Shown: positions 1-6,509, counted from the first letter of the stretch. The stretch: DNA of 6,968 nucleotides from Planctomycetota bacterium (GCA_024277285.1 JAJRVM010000190.1:1-6968), one strand, 5' to 3'. Program-made: numbers and translations. The notes: generated from the sequence alone by a model not told the origin.

Positions 1-1260
1 CCTCGCCCAGCGTTTCAGGGGGCGATGCGAAGGTGATGGTGGTAGGGGCGGCCCCTTTCGTCGAGCCCGAGCGGAGGTTCCTCGTGCCGCCGCCGAGTTG
101 CCACCATTGATGAATCTACCCACTAGTTTCCCGGAAGACCCTCGAATTTCGGCGACTCGTGCCAGCCGATTATGACGCGCTGTATAGTTGGCCAGCGAGT
201 TCAGTTCATCCACACTTGGCAACGGCAGATCAGCTCCTTCCTGAGCTCCCATCAATAGCGGTGTAACACGTTTCCCACCAATGGCTGTCACACGATCTTG
301 GGGCACACCAGCAAGATCCGCCAGATACTCCTCCAACTGAATCGCGTCCTGATCGCTACCAATCGTTGCTGATGTTGCGACAAATCGAATCTGATTGGTG
401 TCGGTCTTGAAGGCATGCATGACTCGCCGCAACAACAGTGCTATCTCCGCGGCATTCGAGCCAAGATACGTGTGTGCCTCGTCCAATACGATCCATCGCA
501 GTAAACCTTGCGACTGCCTGATAATCGGCGCATCTTGTTGCCGTACCAGCATGTATTCCAGCATCGTGGCATTGGTCACAAGAATCGGTGGTGGCGATTC
601 ACGCAGCATCTTGCGGCTCAAAACCTGTTCCGAGCAGCCCTTTTGCATGGCCATGGGGACACGGTCCGGTGTCGCGCCGTTGTAAAGACAGAATCGCACG
701 CCACCGTGCAAACCGGCAGTCCACGCCGCAAGACGTTCACGCTGGGAGTTGATCAGTGCATTCAATGGGTATAAGAACAGGGCTCGTACACCGACCAGCT
801 GCGTCATCTGCCGCTGAGAGAATTCGCGGATCAAGTCGTCGAGAATCGGAATCAAGAAACACTCGGTTTTCCCACTTGCCGTACCGGTACTGACAATAAC
901 CGACCGAGCGGGCTCTGCCTTCAATTCTCTCCAGGCTCGAAGCTGATGAACATAGGGATGCTGGTTTCTCGGGAATCGGCGATCTCGGTATTTTTCTGGC
1001 GGCATATCCAACTGGTCCAACAGCATCGGATGCAACAGATCCATCGAACACAATGGCCGTTTTGCCGCCTCGTACTCGAAGAGAGCTTCGAAAACAGGCT
1101 GGCCAAGATAGCTACCCGATTCACCAGGTTGCCGTTCAAGCGCATCCTGCAAATACCGGCGTAGAATATCGTGGGCCGGGGCCAGTTGGCTGACTGTCGC
1201 GCGCGCCGCACGCTCGCATAGCTGGTCAGCGAGGGATGTGAAATACCCGGTAACACTCAT
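1..1260 (-). CDS. DEAD/DEAH-box superfamily 2 helicase, DruE-like (3' end beyond window)
   Basis: Translated by hand from ATG 1260 down to the left edge; the frame stays open for 420 codons. Visible motifs: a Q-motif-like HPYVHQL (101-107), Walker A GTASGKTE (126-133), motif Ia YPLNAL (164-169), VTNATMLEYM (228-237), motif II DEAH (260-263) and motif III SAT (297-299). This is the N-terminal ATPase lobe of a large SF2 helicase of the YprA/DUF1998-associated type; the second lobe and any DUF1998 lie outside the window. It starts 12 bases after the stop of the upstream 882-residue gene, with GGGG five bases before the ATG, so the two are surely co-transcribed. By pairing with a DruH-like protein it is probably the DruE helicase of a type III Druantia-like system; this family call is from memory of sequence style, not a search. 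The final ~40 codons (below position ~115) become Arg/Pro-rich and may be out of frame. The helicase class is certain, the Druantia assignment moderate. Confidence 0.88.
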   Translation of the reverse strand, partial: MSVTGYFTSLADQLCERAARATVSQLAPAHDILRRYLQDALERQPGESGSYLGQPVFEALFEYEAAKRPLCSMDLLHPMLLDQLDMPPEKYRDRRFPRNQHPYVHQLRAWRELKAEPARSVIVSTGTASGKTECFLIPILDDLIREFSQRQMTQLVGVRALFLYPLNALINSQRERLAAWTAGLHGGVRFCLYNGATPDRVPMAMQKGCSEQVLSRKMLRESPPPILVTNATMLEYMLVRQQDAPIIRQSQGLLRWIVLDEAHTYLGSNAAEIALLLRRVMHAFKTDTNQIRFVATSATIGSDQDAIQLEEYLADLAGVPQDRVTAIGGKRVTPLLMGAQEGADLPLPSVDELNSLANYTARHNRLARVAEIRGSSGKLVGRFINGGNSAAARGTSARARRKGPPLPPSPSHRPLKRWAR

Positions 1261-1265
1261 ATTGG

Positions 1266-1269
1266 CCCC
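1266..1269 (-). promoter_or_regulatory. Weak ribosome binding site of the helicase gene
   Basis: On the minus strand the 12-base gap between the two operon genes holds GGGG five bases before ATG 1260. It supports this start and translational linkage with the upstream gene. Confidence 0.4.
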
Positions 1270-1272
1270 AAT

Positions 1273-3921
1273 CTAAAAAACCTTGTAACACTTTGGCCAT
1301 CTGAAGGTTGAGTCGTTCGTGTGGATAGGGGAAAGGTTCCGCACGTTTAACGCGTTCTCCCGGACGGCTAAAGTGTTACAAAAACTCCCAAGATACGACT
1401 GACATTCGGCCTGGACGCAACGCCTGGTGTCTACTCGCCAACACCCGGGCCCGATCGTCTTCACGGCATCCGGTGGTGCAGGTGCCTCGGGGTACCCGAG
1501 CGGGTGGAAGGCAAGCCGAATCGGATGCCTACGTGCTGGAATGGCTTGCATCGTCTTTTCGGGAACAAGAAGGGTCACCTCGGATATCACCGGGGCCGTT
1601 GGCTCTTGCGGCTTTTCCTCGCCACTTTGGACTCGAGATGAGCGGTTAGGATGCTGGTCCACCTGTTTTGTCAGCTTCCCGATGTAGCGAGATACATTGA
1701 TACGACAGAGTGGCGTGGTGTTTGGAGGCTGGTCCAACCACAAGACCACGGTGCCGTCTGGATCGGCGGAACGCGCCAGTAGCCCAGCCACTTGAGATTG
1801 AATAAGTGACAGCGGCACTTCATAGACTTGCCCTCTCCCAGATACTGGAATTAAGGTGCCCAATGGTCGGCGTCCTCGCTCCGATAACCGGAACCGACGA
1901 GCGGTGGCTGAAATCGCTTGGATCCTCAATCCGTCGAGATCATCCAGCGCAACAGAGACTTCCCCCGTAAACACCGCTCCGGTCGCGTCCAACACGGCGG
2001 CCCATGGAACCGGACATGCCACGGCCAACTCGGCAGCACACCGATCGGGAAACGTAAGGTGGAAGTGAAGCAGCGGGGGACGTGATCCGGTCAGCGAAAC
2101 ATGCACGTCGACGCGTCCCGGACCGTTCGATTCCACTGACGTTGTTACACCGGGCTCGTCCGCCACGTGCAATTGCGCTGAACCTAAACCGCTAAGCCGA
2201 ATACGACCCTCGCTGGCTTTCGGTCCGGGAACAAGGTGAAATTGAAATGCACTGGGCATTACGACAATTCTATTCCGATACAACACTTCGCCGCCATGGA
2301 CTACTCGCAGAACCACGTCGCCCAAGCATCTGAAAGCGTTTAATGATCGCCACTGACCGCCTGGTCTCGCGGGTCGCCACTGGATTTCACGTTGTTCGAT
2401 CGACTCCGGCGCGGTCTTACCATCCGTTGCCCATTGTTCAATAATCGGTACGTTCAGCCATACTTCACTGCCACCGGGCCCGAGTGTCGCACGACGACCT
2501 CGCATTTGAAACGTTAATTCGCGGAGTTCTTCGACTGCGGTCCGAACTAGATTTCTGGTATGATCACTGTGATGAACTTGCAGAGTACCCTCGAGCCGCA
2601 AGACTTGTCGCATTTCCGATTCCGTTGTTTGCAGCACTGCGATTTGTTCCACTGTAGAACCGGCCAAGCTCTCCCATCGTGTGCCATCCGGTATCACGAC
2701 CCGAACCGCTCGTCGACCCGTTCGAACAGATCCCACGCCAATGAGTTGATTTGGGGCGTTGTCCTCGAAAACCCACGGCAAATCGGGCAACGAGTCACCC
2801 TTGGGCGGCGCAACGGCCGCCACTTCCCTCGTGCCGGATACGGCAACTAAACGAACCGGCCCGATCGTTTGCAGACCACGCAACGACGGATGTGGCACCT
2901 TGCTGAAACGGAAACCTCGACGACCATCGGCAAGCCTTGCACCAGCCACAATAGCCACGGAAATGCGTTGGCCGTCGGCGTCCAATTGGAGCTGCATTCT
3001 GGGCTGAAGCATCTCTCGTGGCACCGACAACAGGTCGGCAAACACGCCTTCTTCGATTTCATGGCTGAATTGAACGTCCCTCTCGACAAACGCCTGACCA
3101 GATTCCGTGACCAAACTGGTGATTATCGCCAGGTTGCCACTATCGTCCAACGAGGCCTGATCGTGCAGCAATCCATGGATTAACCGTTCGGCGATCTGAT
3201 CATCCAGGTTCAACGGTATCTTGAAACGCCAATTCGGAACATGTTGTTCCAGGTATGCAATGCGGTCGGTCCCGTTTTCCTCTGCCGGTTGTGACATATG
3301 TCGTAATCTGGCAATCGACTGAATTAGCGTACCGGCCAGCTCGTAAACGATCTGAATCCGTAAAGTCTCCGGCAACAAGCCGTCTTGGAACTCGGCAATC
3401 GCGCCAGGTGTCATATGTGGGTAGCGTTCGTATTGTCGTAAGATTTGGCGAAAATAACGAGTGAGTGCCGCGTCATGATTCTGTAACGCGTGCAGCGGCA
3501 GCCCACCCTGGCAGGCCAGTGTCGCCAGATAACGGCTCGAACTCGGCGTTTCAATTATCTCCAGACCCCACCAGGCAAGCCCTTTGCGCGTCACGTCATA
3601 AAGTGCGTGGCGTTTTCGCAGCAAACGGAACGGCTCCAAACCCAATCCTCCTTGTAGAATGGTTGCCCATTTCCATGGCCCTCCGCGATGATGGCTCCGA
3701 AACCACTCAGCAGCAAATAGACAAAACGCCGCTTGATCGGAAAGCGATAGCCTGGTCCCCAAGATAAGAACGGCCTTAAGTGACTCACGCAAATCGGCAA
3801 GCTCTGAAGAAGTCGTTCGATAAGCATAGAGCGGGTATCCATCTCGCGGATTCAACCCGCTCCGCCGAATGATATTCCGCAGCAACCGGTCGATTTCACT
3901 CGCACGTGTTTGCCAATCCAC
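1273..3921 (-). CDS. DruH-like protein, STY4851/ECs_5259-type, putative Druantia type III component
   Basis: 882 residues starting at GTG 3921; GGAG lies eight bases upstream, and the first residues (MDWQTRASEIDRLLRNII) read as a natural start. The N-terminal region carries the block AAFCLFAAEWFRSHHRGGPW (residues ~64-83), followed by a segment with GLAWWGLEII and YLATLACQGG (~114-140). I associate this arrangement with the STY4851/ECs_5259 family, the large protein partnered with a helicase in type III Druantia. The middle and C-terminal parts (~280-780) are rich in beta-strand-like stretches, resembling stacked Ig-like or barrel domains; no catalytic motif, signal peptide or membrane segment is visible. 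Family members are often somewhat longer. It is the first gene of a two-gene minus-strand operon with the helicase 12 bases downstream. Its molecular role in Druantia is not known to me; a structural or target-sensing partner of the helicase is inferred. The gene is sure, the family likely but unchecked. Confidence 0.8.
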   Translation of the reverse strand: MDWQTRASEIDRLLRNIIRRSGLNPRDGYPLYAYRTTSSELADLRESLKAVLILGTRLSLSDQAAFCLFAAEWFRSHHRGGPWKWATILQGGLGLEPFRLLRKRHALYDVTRKGLAWWGLEIIETPSSSRYLATLACQGGLPLHALQNHDAALTRYFRQILRQYERYPHMTPGAIAEFQDGLLPETLRIQIVYELAGTLIQSIARLRHMSQPAEENGTDRIAYLEQHVPNWRFKIPLNLDDQIAERLIHGLLHDQASLDDSGNLAIITSLVTESGQAFVERDVQFSHEIEEGVFADLLSVPREMLQPRMQLQLDADGQRISVAIVAGARLADGRRGFRFSKVPHPSLRGLQTIGPVRLVAVSGTREVAAVAPPKGDSLPDLPWVFEDNAPNQLIGVGSVRTGRRAVRVVIPDGTRWESLAGSTVEQIAVLQTTESEMRQVLRLEGTLQVHHSDHTRNLVRTAVEELRELTFQMRGRRATLGPGGSEVWLNVPIIEQWATDGKTAPESIEQREIQWRPARPGGQWRSLNAFRCLGDVVLRVVHGGEVLYRNRIVVMPSAFQFHLVPGPKASEGRIRLSGLGSAQLHVADEPGVTTSVESNGPGRVDVHVSLTGSRPPLLHFHLTFPDRCAAELAVACPVPWAAVLDATGAVFTGEVSVALDDLDGLRIQAISATARRFRLSERGRRPLGTLIPVSGRGQVYEVPLSLIQSQVAGLLARSADPDGTVVLWLDQPPNTTPLCRINVSRYIGKLTKQVDQHPNRSSRVQSGEEKPQEPTAPVISEVTLLVPEKTMQAIPARRHPIRLAFHPLGYPEAPAPPDAVKTIGPGCWRVDTRRCVQAECQSYLGSFCNTLAVRENALNVRNLSPIHTNDSTFRWPKCYKVF

Positions 3922-3929
3922 TTGAAGCT

Positions 3930-3933
3930 CTCC
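3930..3933 (-). promoter_or_regulatory. Ribosome binding site deciding the GTG start of the DruH-like gene
   Basis: Minus-strand GGAG (within GGAGAG) sits eight bases before GTG 3921, the spacing expected of a Shine-Dalgarno site. It justifies a GTG start where no nearby ATG exists in frame. Confidence 0.6.
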
Positions 3934-4053
3934 GATCTAATACTTCCATTCATGCGGCCGCTGTCTTGGCTTGTCCGAGAGAAAGCCTGCGTGTGCGCCT
4001 GAAATCAAAGTGGTGTTCGGACGAAGGACGATACATGGGACATTTACAGGACG
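3934..4053. other. Divergent intergenic region, probable recombination joint
   Basis: About 120 bases separate the DruH-like gene (leftwards) from the exonuclease-WYL remnant (rightwards). In all plus-strand frames I looked for the missing exonuclease N-terminus (a DxETxG-type block) and found none; the remnant's frame is closed by a stop at 4000-4002. No convincing -35/-10 pair is visible on either strand, although the minus-strand operon must start its transcript here. The stretch includes a NotI palindrome GCGGCCGC (3955-3962) of no evident meaning. Confidence 0.4.
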
Positions 4054-4548
4054 ATGCCGCATCCAATGTACCAAATGATTGGGCCCTTGATTGACACGTG
4101 CGTCCTGTCCCGGCGAAGAATGACTTTGCCGAACTACAGGCTAGAGACGATCGGCCGACATTTGCGACTGATCGATACCGAAAAACATCGGGCACTCGAC
4201 GACTCGTTGTTGCTCAAGGACGTGTTCGTCCATTTACTGGGAAAGCATCCCACGATCGGTAACGCCGACGAGCTCTACAGGCTGTCACCCTCGCTTGCTT
4301 TCGATCGGTTTGCTGCCGTGCTGGGTGATCCACCGGCTGGATACGAGCAACTGTGGGAAGCCATTGCCGAGCAGCAGCCGATCGCGATGGAATATATGGG
4401 TGGTAGCTCGCCGGGCGCGACTCGCGTGGTCACGCCGCTGGGAGTCGTGCAGATGCGGGGGCAGATCTATCTGTCGGCCCACTGCCACCAGAGCAATTGC
4501 GACAAGACGTTTCGTCTGGACCGCATCGCGTCGTATCGTAGGGCATGA
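4054..4548 (+). pseudogene. Truncated DnaQ-like 3'-5' exonuclease fused to WYL domain
   Basis: The 164-codon frame begins inside an exonuclease fold: IDTCVLSRR (residues 13-21) matches the strand after motif Exo II of DEDD/DnaQ exonucleases, LPNYRLETIG (25-34) the helix before Exo III, and HRALDD (45-50) is motif Exo III itself. Motifs Exo I (DxE) and Exo II, which supply the other metal ligands, are absent, so roughly 100 N-terminal residues are missing and it cannot be an active nuclease. After a linker, residues ~100-164 form a WYL domain, a ligand-binding fold common in defence regulators: TRVVTPLGVVQMRGQIYL, then TFRLDRI (142-148). The protein ends right after it, which looks natural. 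ATG 4054 has only AGGA two bases upstream; ATG 4066 and 4072 have no better site, fitting a relic. Intact exonuclease-WYL fusions exist in bacteria, with a presumed role in nucleic-acid processing or regulation. A short WYL-only product that is still made remains possible. Confidence 0.7.
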
Positions 4549-4577
4549 CGCCATCGTTCGCCCAGTTCAAGCTTTCC

Positions 4578-4610
4578 AATTCGGCTCGGTCAGTAGCTTA
4601 GCCGCGAATT
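4578..4610. terminator. Imperfect hairpin between two convergent genes, possible terminator
   Basis: AATTCGGCT (4578-4586) can pair with AGCCGCGAATT (4600-4610) with a two-base bulge and a 13-base loop. It lies midway in the 88-base gap between the convergent exonuclease-WYL remnant and the TIR-like gene. There is no T-tract on either side, so intrinsic termination is doubtful. Confidence 0.25.
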
Positions 4611-4636
4611 ACTGCGATTACCCATCAAATACGTGG

Positions 4637-5845
4637 TCAGTAGACACCAGCCTCGAGAATTGTCACGCCACTCTCACTTAGCATTCCATCGTCATCAGCT
4701 TCGCCACGAACTAACACCCAAATCGACCGCGTCTTGTCTGCAAGATCTTCTCCTTCTGGTAGCATATCGGAAATTTGCTGAATCAAGCGTGAACGTGTTG
4801 CGGCAAGACACGCCGCCCCTGTGCCCAAGCTATGCGCACCCGCCATGATGAACACAAGTCGTTTTGGCCCGAACTTGGGATGTGGCGCACGCACAATGAC
4901 GCCGTGATCGACCGTATGCACTATTCCCTTGTCAGGACCTCGCCGTTCTGAATGCTCATCCATTTTGTCGACTTTGCCGTTGAGACATTGGTACAGATGA
5001 ACTTTGTAATCGCCAATTTCTTCTTCCGCAGGCAGTCGTCCGAGATACCAACCCATCTCGCTGTCCTTTTGGACGCTCGACAATAGTTGACCTGCCAACG
5101 GGTTCACCTTTTTTGATCCAATCACATAGAGGTTGATGTCCTCATCCAGGAGATTGGGCGCGCTGTACTGGGCAGATACAAGTTCGACTTGTGATGATTC
5201 ACCTAGGATCGATCCGAATGCGGAAAGCAATCCGACCACACCGAGGTTGTCTCCAAAGGTGCGTCGATCATACACCTGTCCCCTAATGCGACTGTCCGCA
5301 CCCGGGTATTTCGGGCTGGCGAGAATGTATGCTGGCATTGATTCATCTGCTTCAAGCATATCTCGGAGTAGTGCAATACGAGCACCGAGACGAGTTCGCA
5401 GGTGATGCCGAAACTCATCATAGAAAACGTCCATAGCCTTCCGCGAACCGCCGTATTCGATCAACTCGAGTCCTTTGAGATCTGTTGGGATCTCAGTGTT
5501 TTCTTCAGCCAGGACCAGCATGGCTTTCTGCTTCGCAACTGCATAGCCAACCTCATAAAAGACATTTGGGCTAAACTCATTCGGGCCACATTTGCTTATC
5601 TCGGCGACAACCAATTCTGCACGCTCAATTAGAAGATGTATCTTGGCCAAAAGGTCGTGCCCGGAAACTCGCACGTCGTCAGCCCGCAAACATGCCAACC
5701 CGAATTCCTCCTCAATGATCCGTTTACGACGTTCGTAAGAATCAAAACCCTTGCGGTAGGACATGATTGTGAAGACATAAGGCTTACCTCCAGTAAGCTC
5801 CTGCACGATTTGCCCAATCGCCTGCGGATTGCTGGCATGCGTCAT
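4637..5845 (-). CDS. TIR-like / deoxyribosyltransferase-like domain protein with unknown C-terminal domain
   Basis: 402 residues from ATG 5845, preferred because GGAG lies nine bases upstream; the in-frame ATG at 5854 directly abuts that GGAG, and the extra N-terminus from the GTG-less upstream start at 5917 looks non-protein-like. Residues ~22-135 form an alpha/beta domain: PYVFTIMSYRKGFDSYERRK (21-40) with the first strand and MSY turn, ELVVAEIS (77-84), then NVFYEVGYAVAKQKAMLVL (94-112). The N-x-x-YE-x-G-x-A pattern with Glu98 is the nucleotide-binding/catalytic signature shared by TIR-like and nucleoside 2-deoxyribosyltransferase-like effectors, which cut the base from NAD or a nucleotide. 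Residues ~170-402 form a second domain I cannot name, with LYVIGSKKVNPLAGQLL (~229-245), DHGVIVRAPHPK (~293-304) and LVFIMAGAHSLGTGAA (~310-325). It may sense a ligand or the invader. No membrane segment is visible. It stands alone on the minus strand, convergent to the exonuclease-WYL relic. A defence effector role is inferred from fold and neighbourhood. Confidence 0.85.
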   Translation of the reverse strand: MTHASNPQAIGQIVQELTGGKPYVFTIMSYRKGFDSYERRKRIIEEEFGLACLRADDVRVSGHDLLAKIHLLIERAELVVAEISKCGPNEFSPNVFYEVGYAVAKQKAMLVLAEENTEIPTDLKGLELIEYGGSRKAMDVFYDEFRHHLRTRLGARIALLRDMLEADESMPAYILASPKYPGADSRIRGQVYDRRTFGDNLGVVGLLSAFGSILGESSQVELVSAQYSAPNLLDEDINLYVIGSKKVNPLAGQLLSSVQKDSEMGWYLGRLPAEEEIGDYKVHLYQCLNGKVDKMDEHSERRGPDKGIVHTVDHGVIVRAPHPKFGPKRLVFIMAGAHSLGTGAACLAATRSRLIQQISDMLPEGEDLADKTRSIWVLVRGEADDDGMLSESGVTILEAGVY

Positions 5846-5854
5846 ACTGTTCAT

Positions 5855-5858
5855 CTCC
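5855..5858 (-). promoter_or_regulatory. Ribosome binding site deciding the start of the TIR-like gene
   Basis: Minus-strand GGAG with nine bases (ATGAACAGT) to ATG 5845. The nearer ATG at 5854 has zero spacing and is therefore unlikely to be used. Confidence 0.55.
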
Positions 5859-5896
5859 GTAGTCTTCTTACTGGCGGGGCGTTTAGTGGCCCAGCG

Positions 5897-6079
5897 ATGC
5901 TGGCGATTGTAGCACAAGAATTATGGGGGGGCACGGCTTGGATGACCGCGATCTGGATGACGGGGCGACGGGAGCTGAAACAACACGAATATCTGCTGCT
6001 GGAGAAAGACCAGCGGCGGCCAAGGTTCGGCAGAATTACCGATCTGTTAGAACGCTGTGGTGTCACGGCTCGATGGTGA
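5897..6079 (+). CDS. Doubtful 60-residue ORF, perhaps a relic of a larger gene
   Basis: From ATG 5897 this frame gives a 60-residue peptide starting MLAIVAQELWGGTAWM, with later LLLEKDQRRPRFG and ITDLLERCGV. The reading continues open upstream, but there it overlaps the TIR-like gene on the other strand and reads as a shadow. No Shine-Dalgarno site precedes the ATG, and a run of seven G (5924-5930) lies inside. Its end (6079) falls within a tRNA-like D-arm. I do not recognise it. It may be the tail of a mobile-element gene cut off at the boundary of the tRNA array, or simply noise. Apart from it and the tRNA relic, the ~260 bases from 5846 to 6109 show nothing else. Confidence 0.2.
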   Translation: MLAIVAQELWGGTAWMTAIWMTGRRELKQHEYLLLEKDQRRPRFGRITDLLERCGVTARW

Positions 6080-6096
6080 AACGGACATCATGTCCC
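6063..6096 (+). pseudogene. Relic of a tRNA 5' half (D-arm only)
   Basis: GATG (6072-6075) and CATC (6086-6089) form a perfect four-base D-stem around the loop GTGAAACGGA, which contains the invariant GG. The sequence resembles the D-arm of the Arg(CCT) gene ~120 bases downstream (shared AACGGACA). No anticodon loop with T33, no T-arm and no matching 3' acceptor strand follow before the Thr tRNA starts at 6110, so the gene would have lost its 3' half. Confidence 0.3.
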
Positions 6097-6109
6097 AGGG
6101 GGCGTTTAT

Positions 6110-6183
6110 GCCGACGTGGCTCGATATAGAAAGGCGTCCGCCTTGTAAGCGGAATGATGCTGGTGCAAATCCAGTCGTCGGCT
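6110..6183 (+). tRNA. tRNA-Thr(TGT), first of array, atypical loops
   Basis: 74 bases. The acceptor GCCGACG (6110-6116) pairs perfectly with CGTCGGC (6176-6182); discriminator T6183. The anticodon stem TCCGC/GCGGA is perfect, with loop CTTGTAA and anticodon TGT at 6144-6146, which reads ACA (Thr). The T-stem GCTGG/CCAGT has one G-T pair. Oddities: the T loop is TGCAAAT, so position 55 is G where T (pseudouridine) is nearly invariant, and the D loop (GATATAGAA) lacks the usual GG pair that docks with it. Both sides of the elbow contact are therefore altered. No CCA is encoded. Five bases separate it from the next tRNA. Charging and use in translation are uncertain. Confidence 0.8.
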
Positions 6184-6188
6184 CTTAC

Positions 6189-6260
6189 ATCTCGGTGGTG
6201 TAACGGACAGCACAAGATCCTCCTAAAGTCTTGGTCCTGCTTCGTTTCCAGGCCGGGGTA
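6189..6260 (+). tRNA. tRNA-Arg(CCT)-like, degenerate
   Basis: 72 bases. Acceptor ATCTCGG (6189-6195) pairs with CCGGGGT (6253-6259) using G-T pairs; discriminator A6260. D-arm GTGT/GCAC with GG in the loop. The anticodon loop is CTCCTAA, anticodon CCT at 6222-6224 (reads AGG, Arg). Weak points: a C-A mismatch closes the anticodon loop (6219/6227), and a C-C mismatch (6240/6248) replaces the conserved G53-C61 pair at the T loop (TTCGTTT). No CCA. It may be a decaying gene or a phage-type tRNA; it is followed after ten bases by the next tRNA. Confidence 0.6.
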
Positions 6261-6270
6261 CTGACAACAC

Positions 6271-6342
6271 GGCCTGCGAGTGTGCTGGATCGCACGGCAG
6301 ACTTCGATTCTACAAGACGGGATTCGATTCCTCGGCGGGCTG
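6271..6342 (+). tRNA. tRNA-Arg(TCG)-like
   Basis: 72 bases. Acceptor GGCCTGC (6271-6277) pairs with GCGGGCT (6335-6341) with two G-T pairs; discriminator G6342, which is usual for arginine. D-arm GTGT/GCAC, loop with GG, almost identical to that of the next tRNA (6360), which suggests duplication. Anticodon loop CTTCGAT, anticodon TCG at 6304-6306 (reads CGA, Arg). Mismatches: C6298-A6312 in the anticodon stem and A6322-C6330 at position 53/61; the T loop TTCGATT is canonical. No CCA. Seventeen bases lie before the next tRNA. Confidence 0.6.
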
Positions 6343-6359
6343 CTTTGCAAATTTCACAT

Positions 6360-6431
6360 GTCCTTGGAGTGTGCCGGATCGCACGCGACTTTGCGGAGGT
6401 CGAGGACCAGGTTCGATTCCTGGCGAGGACA
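6360..6431 (+). tRNA. tRNA with anticodon GCG (Arg), well-formed
   Basis: 72 bases. Acceptor GTCCTTG (6360-6366) pairs fully with CGAGGAC (6424-6430); discriminator A6431. D-arm GTGT/GCAC around GCCGGATC; anticodon stem CGACT/GGTCG with loop TTGCGGA; T-stem CCAGG/CCTGG is perfect with the canonical loop TTCGATT. The anticodon GCG (6393-6395) reads CGC/CGT. This is unusual: most bacteria read these codons with a tRNA-Arg(ACG) whose A34 is deaminated to inosine. Position 8 is G instead of T. No CCA is encoded. The D-arm is shared with the preceding Arg(TCG) gene. Confidence 0.8.
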
Positions 6432-6438
6432 CTTCCAC

Positions 6439-6509
6439 GACGCTGGAGCCAGACGGCACGGCAACCGGCTGCAACCCGGTGTAAGTGGGTTCGACTCCCA
6501 CCGGCGTCT
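6439..6509 (+). tRNA. tRNA-Cys(GCA), last of array
   Basis: 71 bases. Acceptor GACGCTG (6439-6445) pairs fully with CGGCGTC (6502-6508), and discriminator T6509 is the identity base expected for cysteine tRNA. The anticodon stem ACCGG/CCGGT is perfect with loop CTGCAAC, anticodon GCA at 6471-6473. The T-arm GTGGG/CCCAC with loop TTCGACT is canonical; the D-stem GCC/GGC has three pairs. This is the best-formed member of the array and probably functional. No CCA is encoded. It starts seven bases after the Arg(GCG) gene. Confidence 0.9.

Noticed and set aside
737..1256. Two minus-strand frames and one plus-strand frame of ~70-110 codons here
   Set aside because: They overlap the helicase region that carries Walker A and the Q-motif, and show no family-like motifs.
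1261..1272. Near-palindrome ATTGGCCCCAAT between the operon genes
   Set aside because: Five-base arms around two bases in a 12-base gap; it is explained by the ribosome binding site and chance.
5846..5917. Longer N-terminus for the TIR-like protein starting at 5917
   Set aside because: No Shine-Dalgarno site and basic, non-conserved-looking residues; GGAG fits ATG 5845 much better.
5636..6079. 147-codon plus-strand frame
   Set aside because: Its first ~70 codons lie antisense to the conserved TIR-like domain and read as shadow; only the tail after 5897 was kept, as a doubtful entry.
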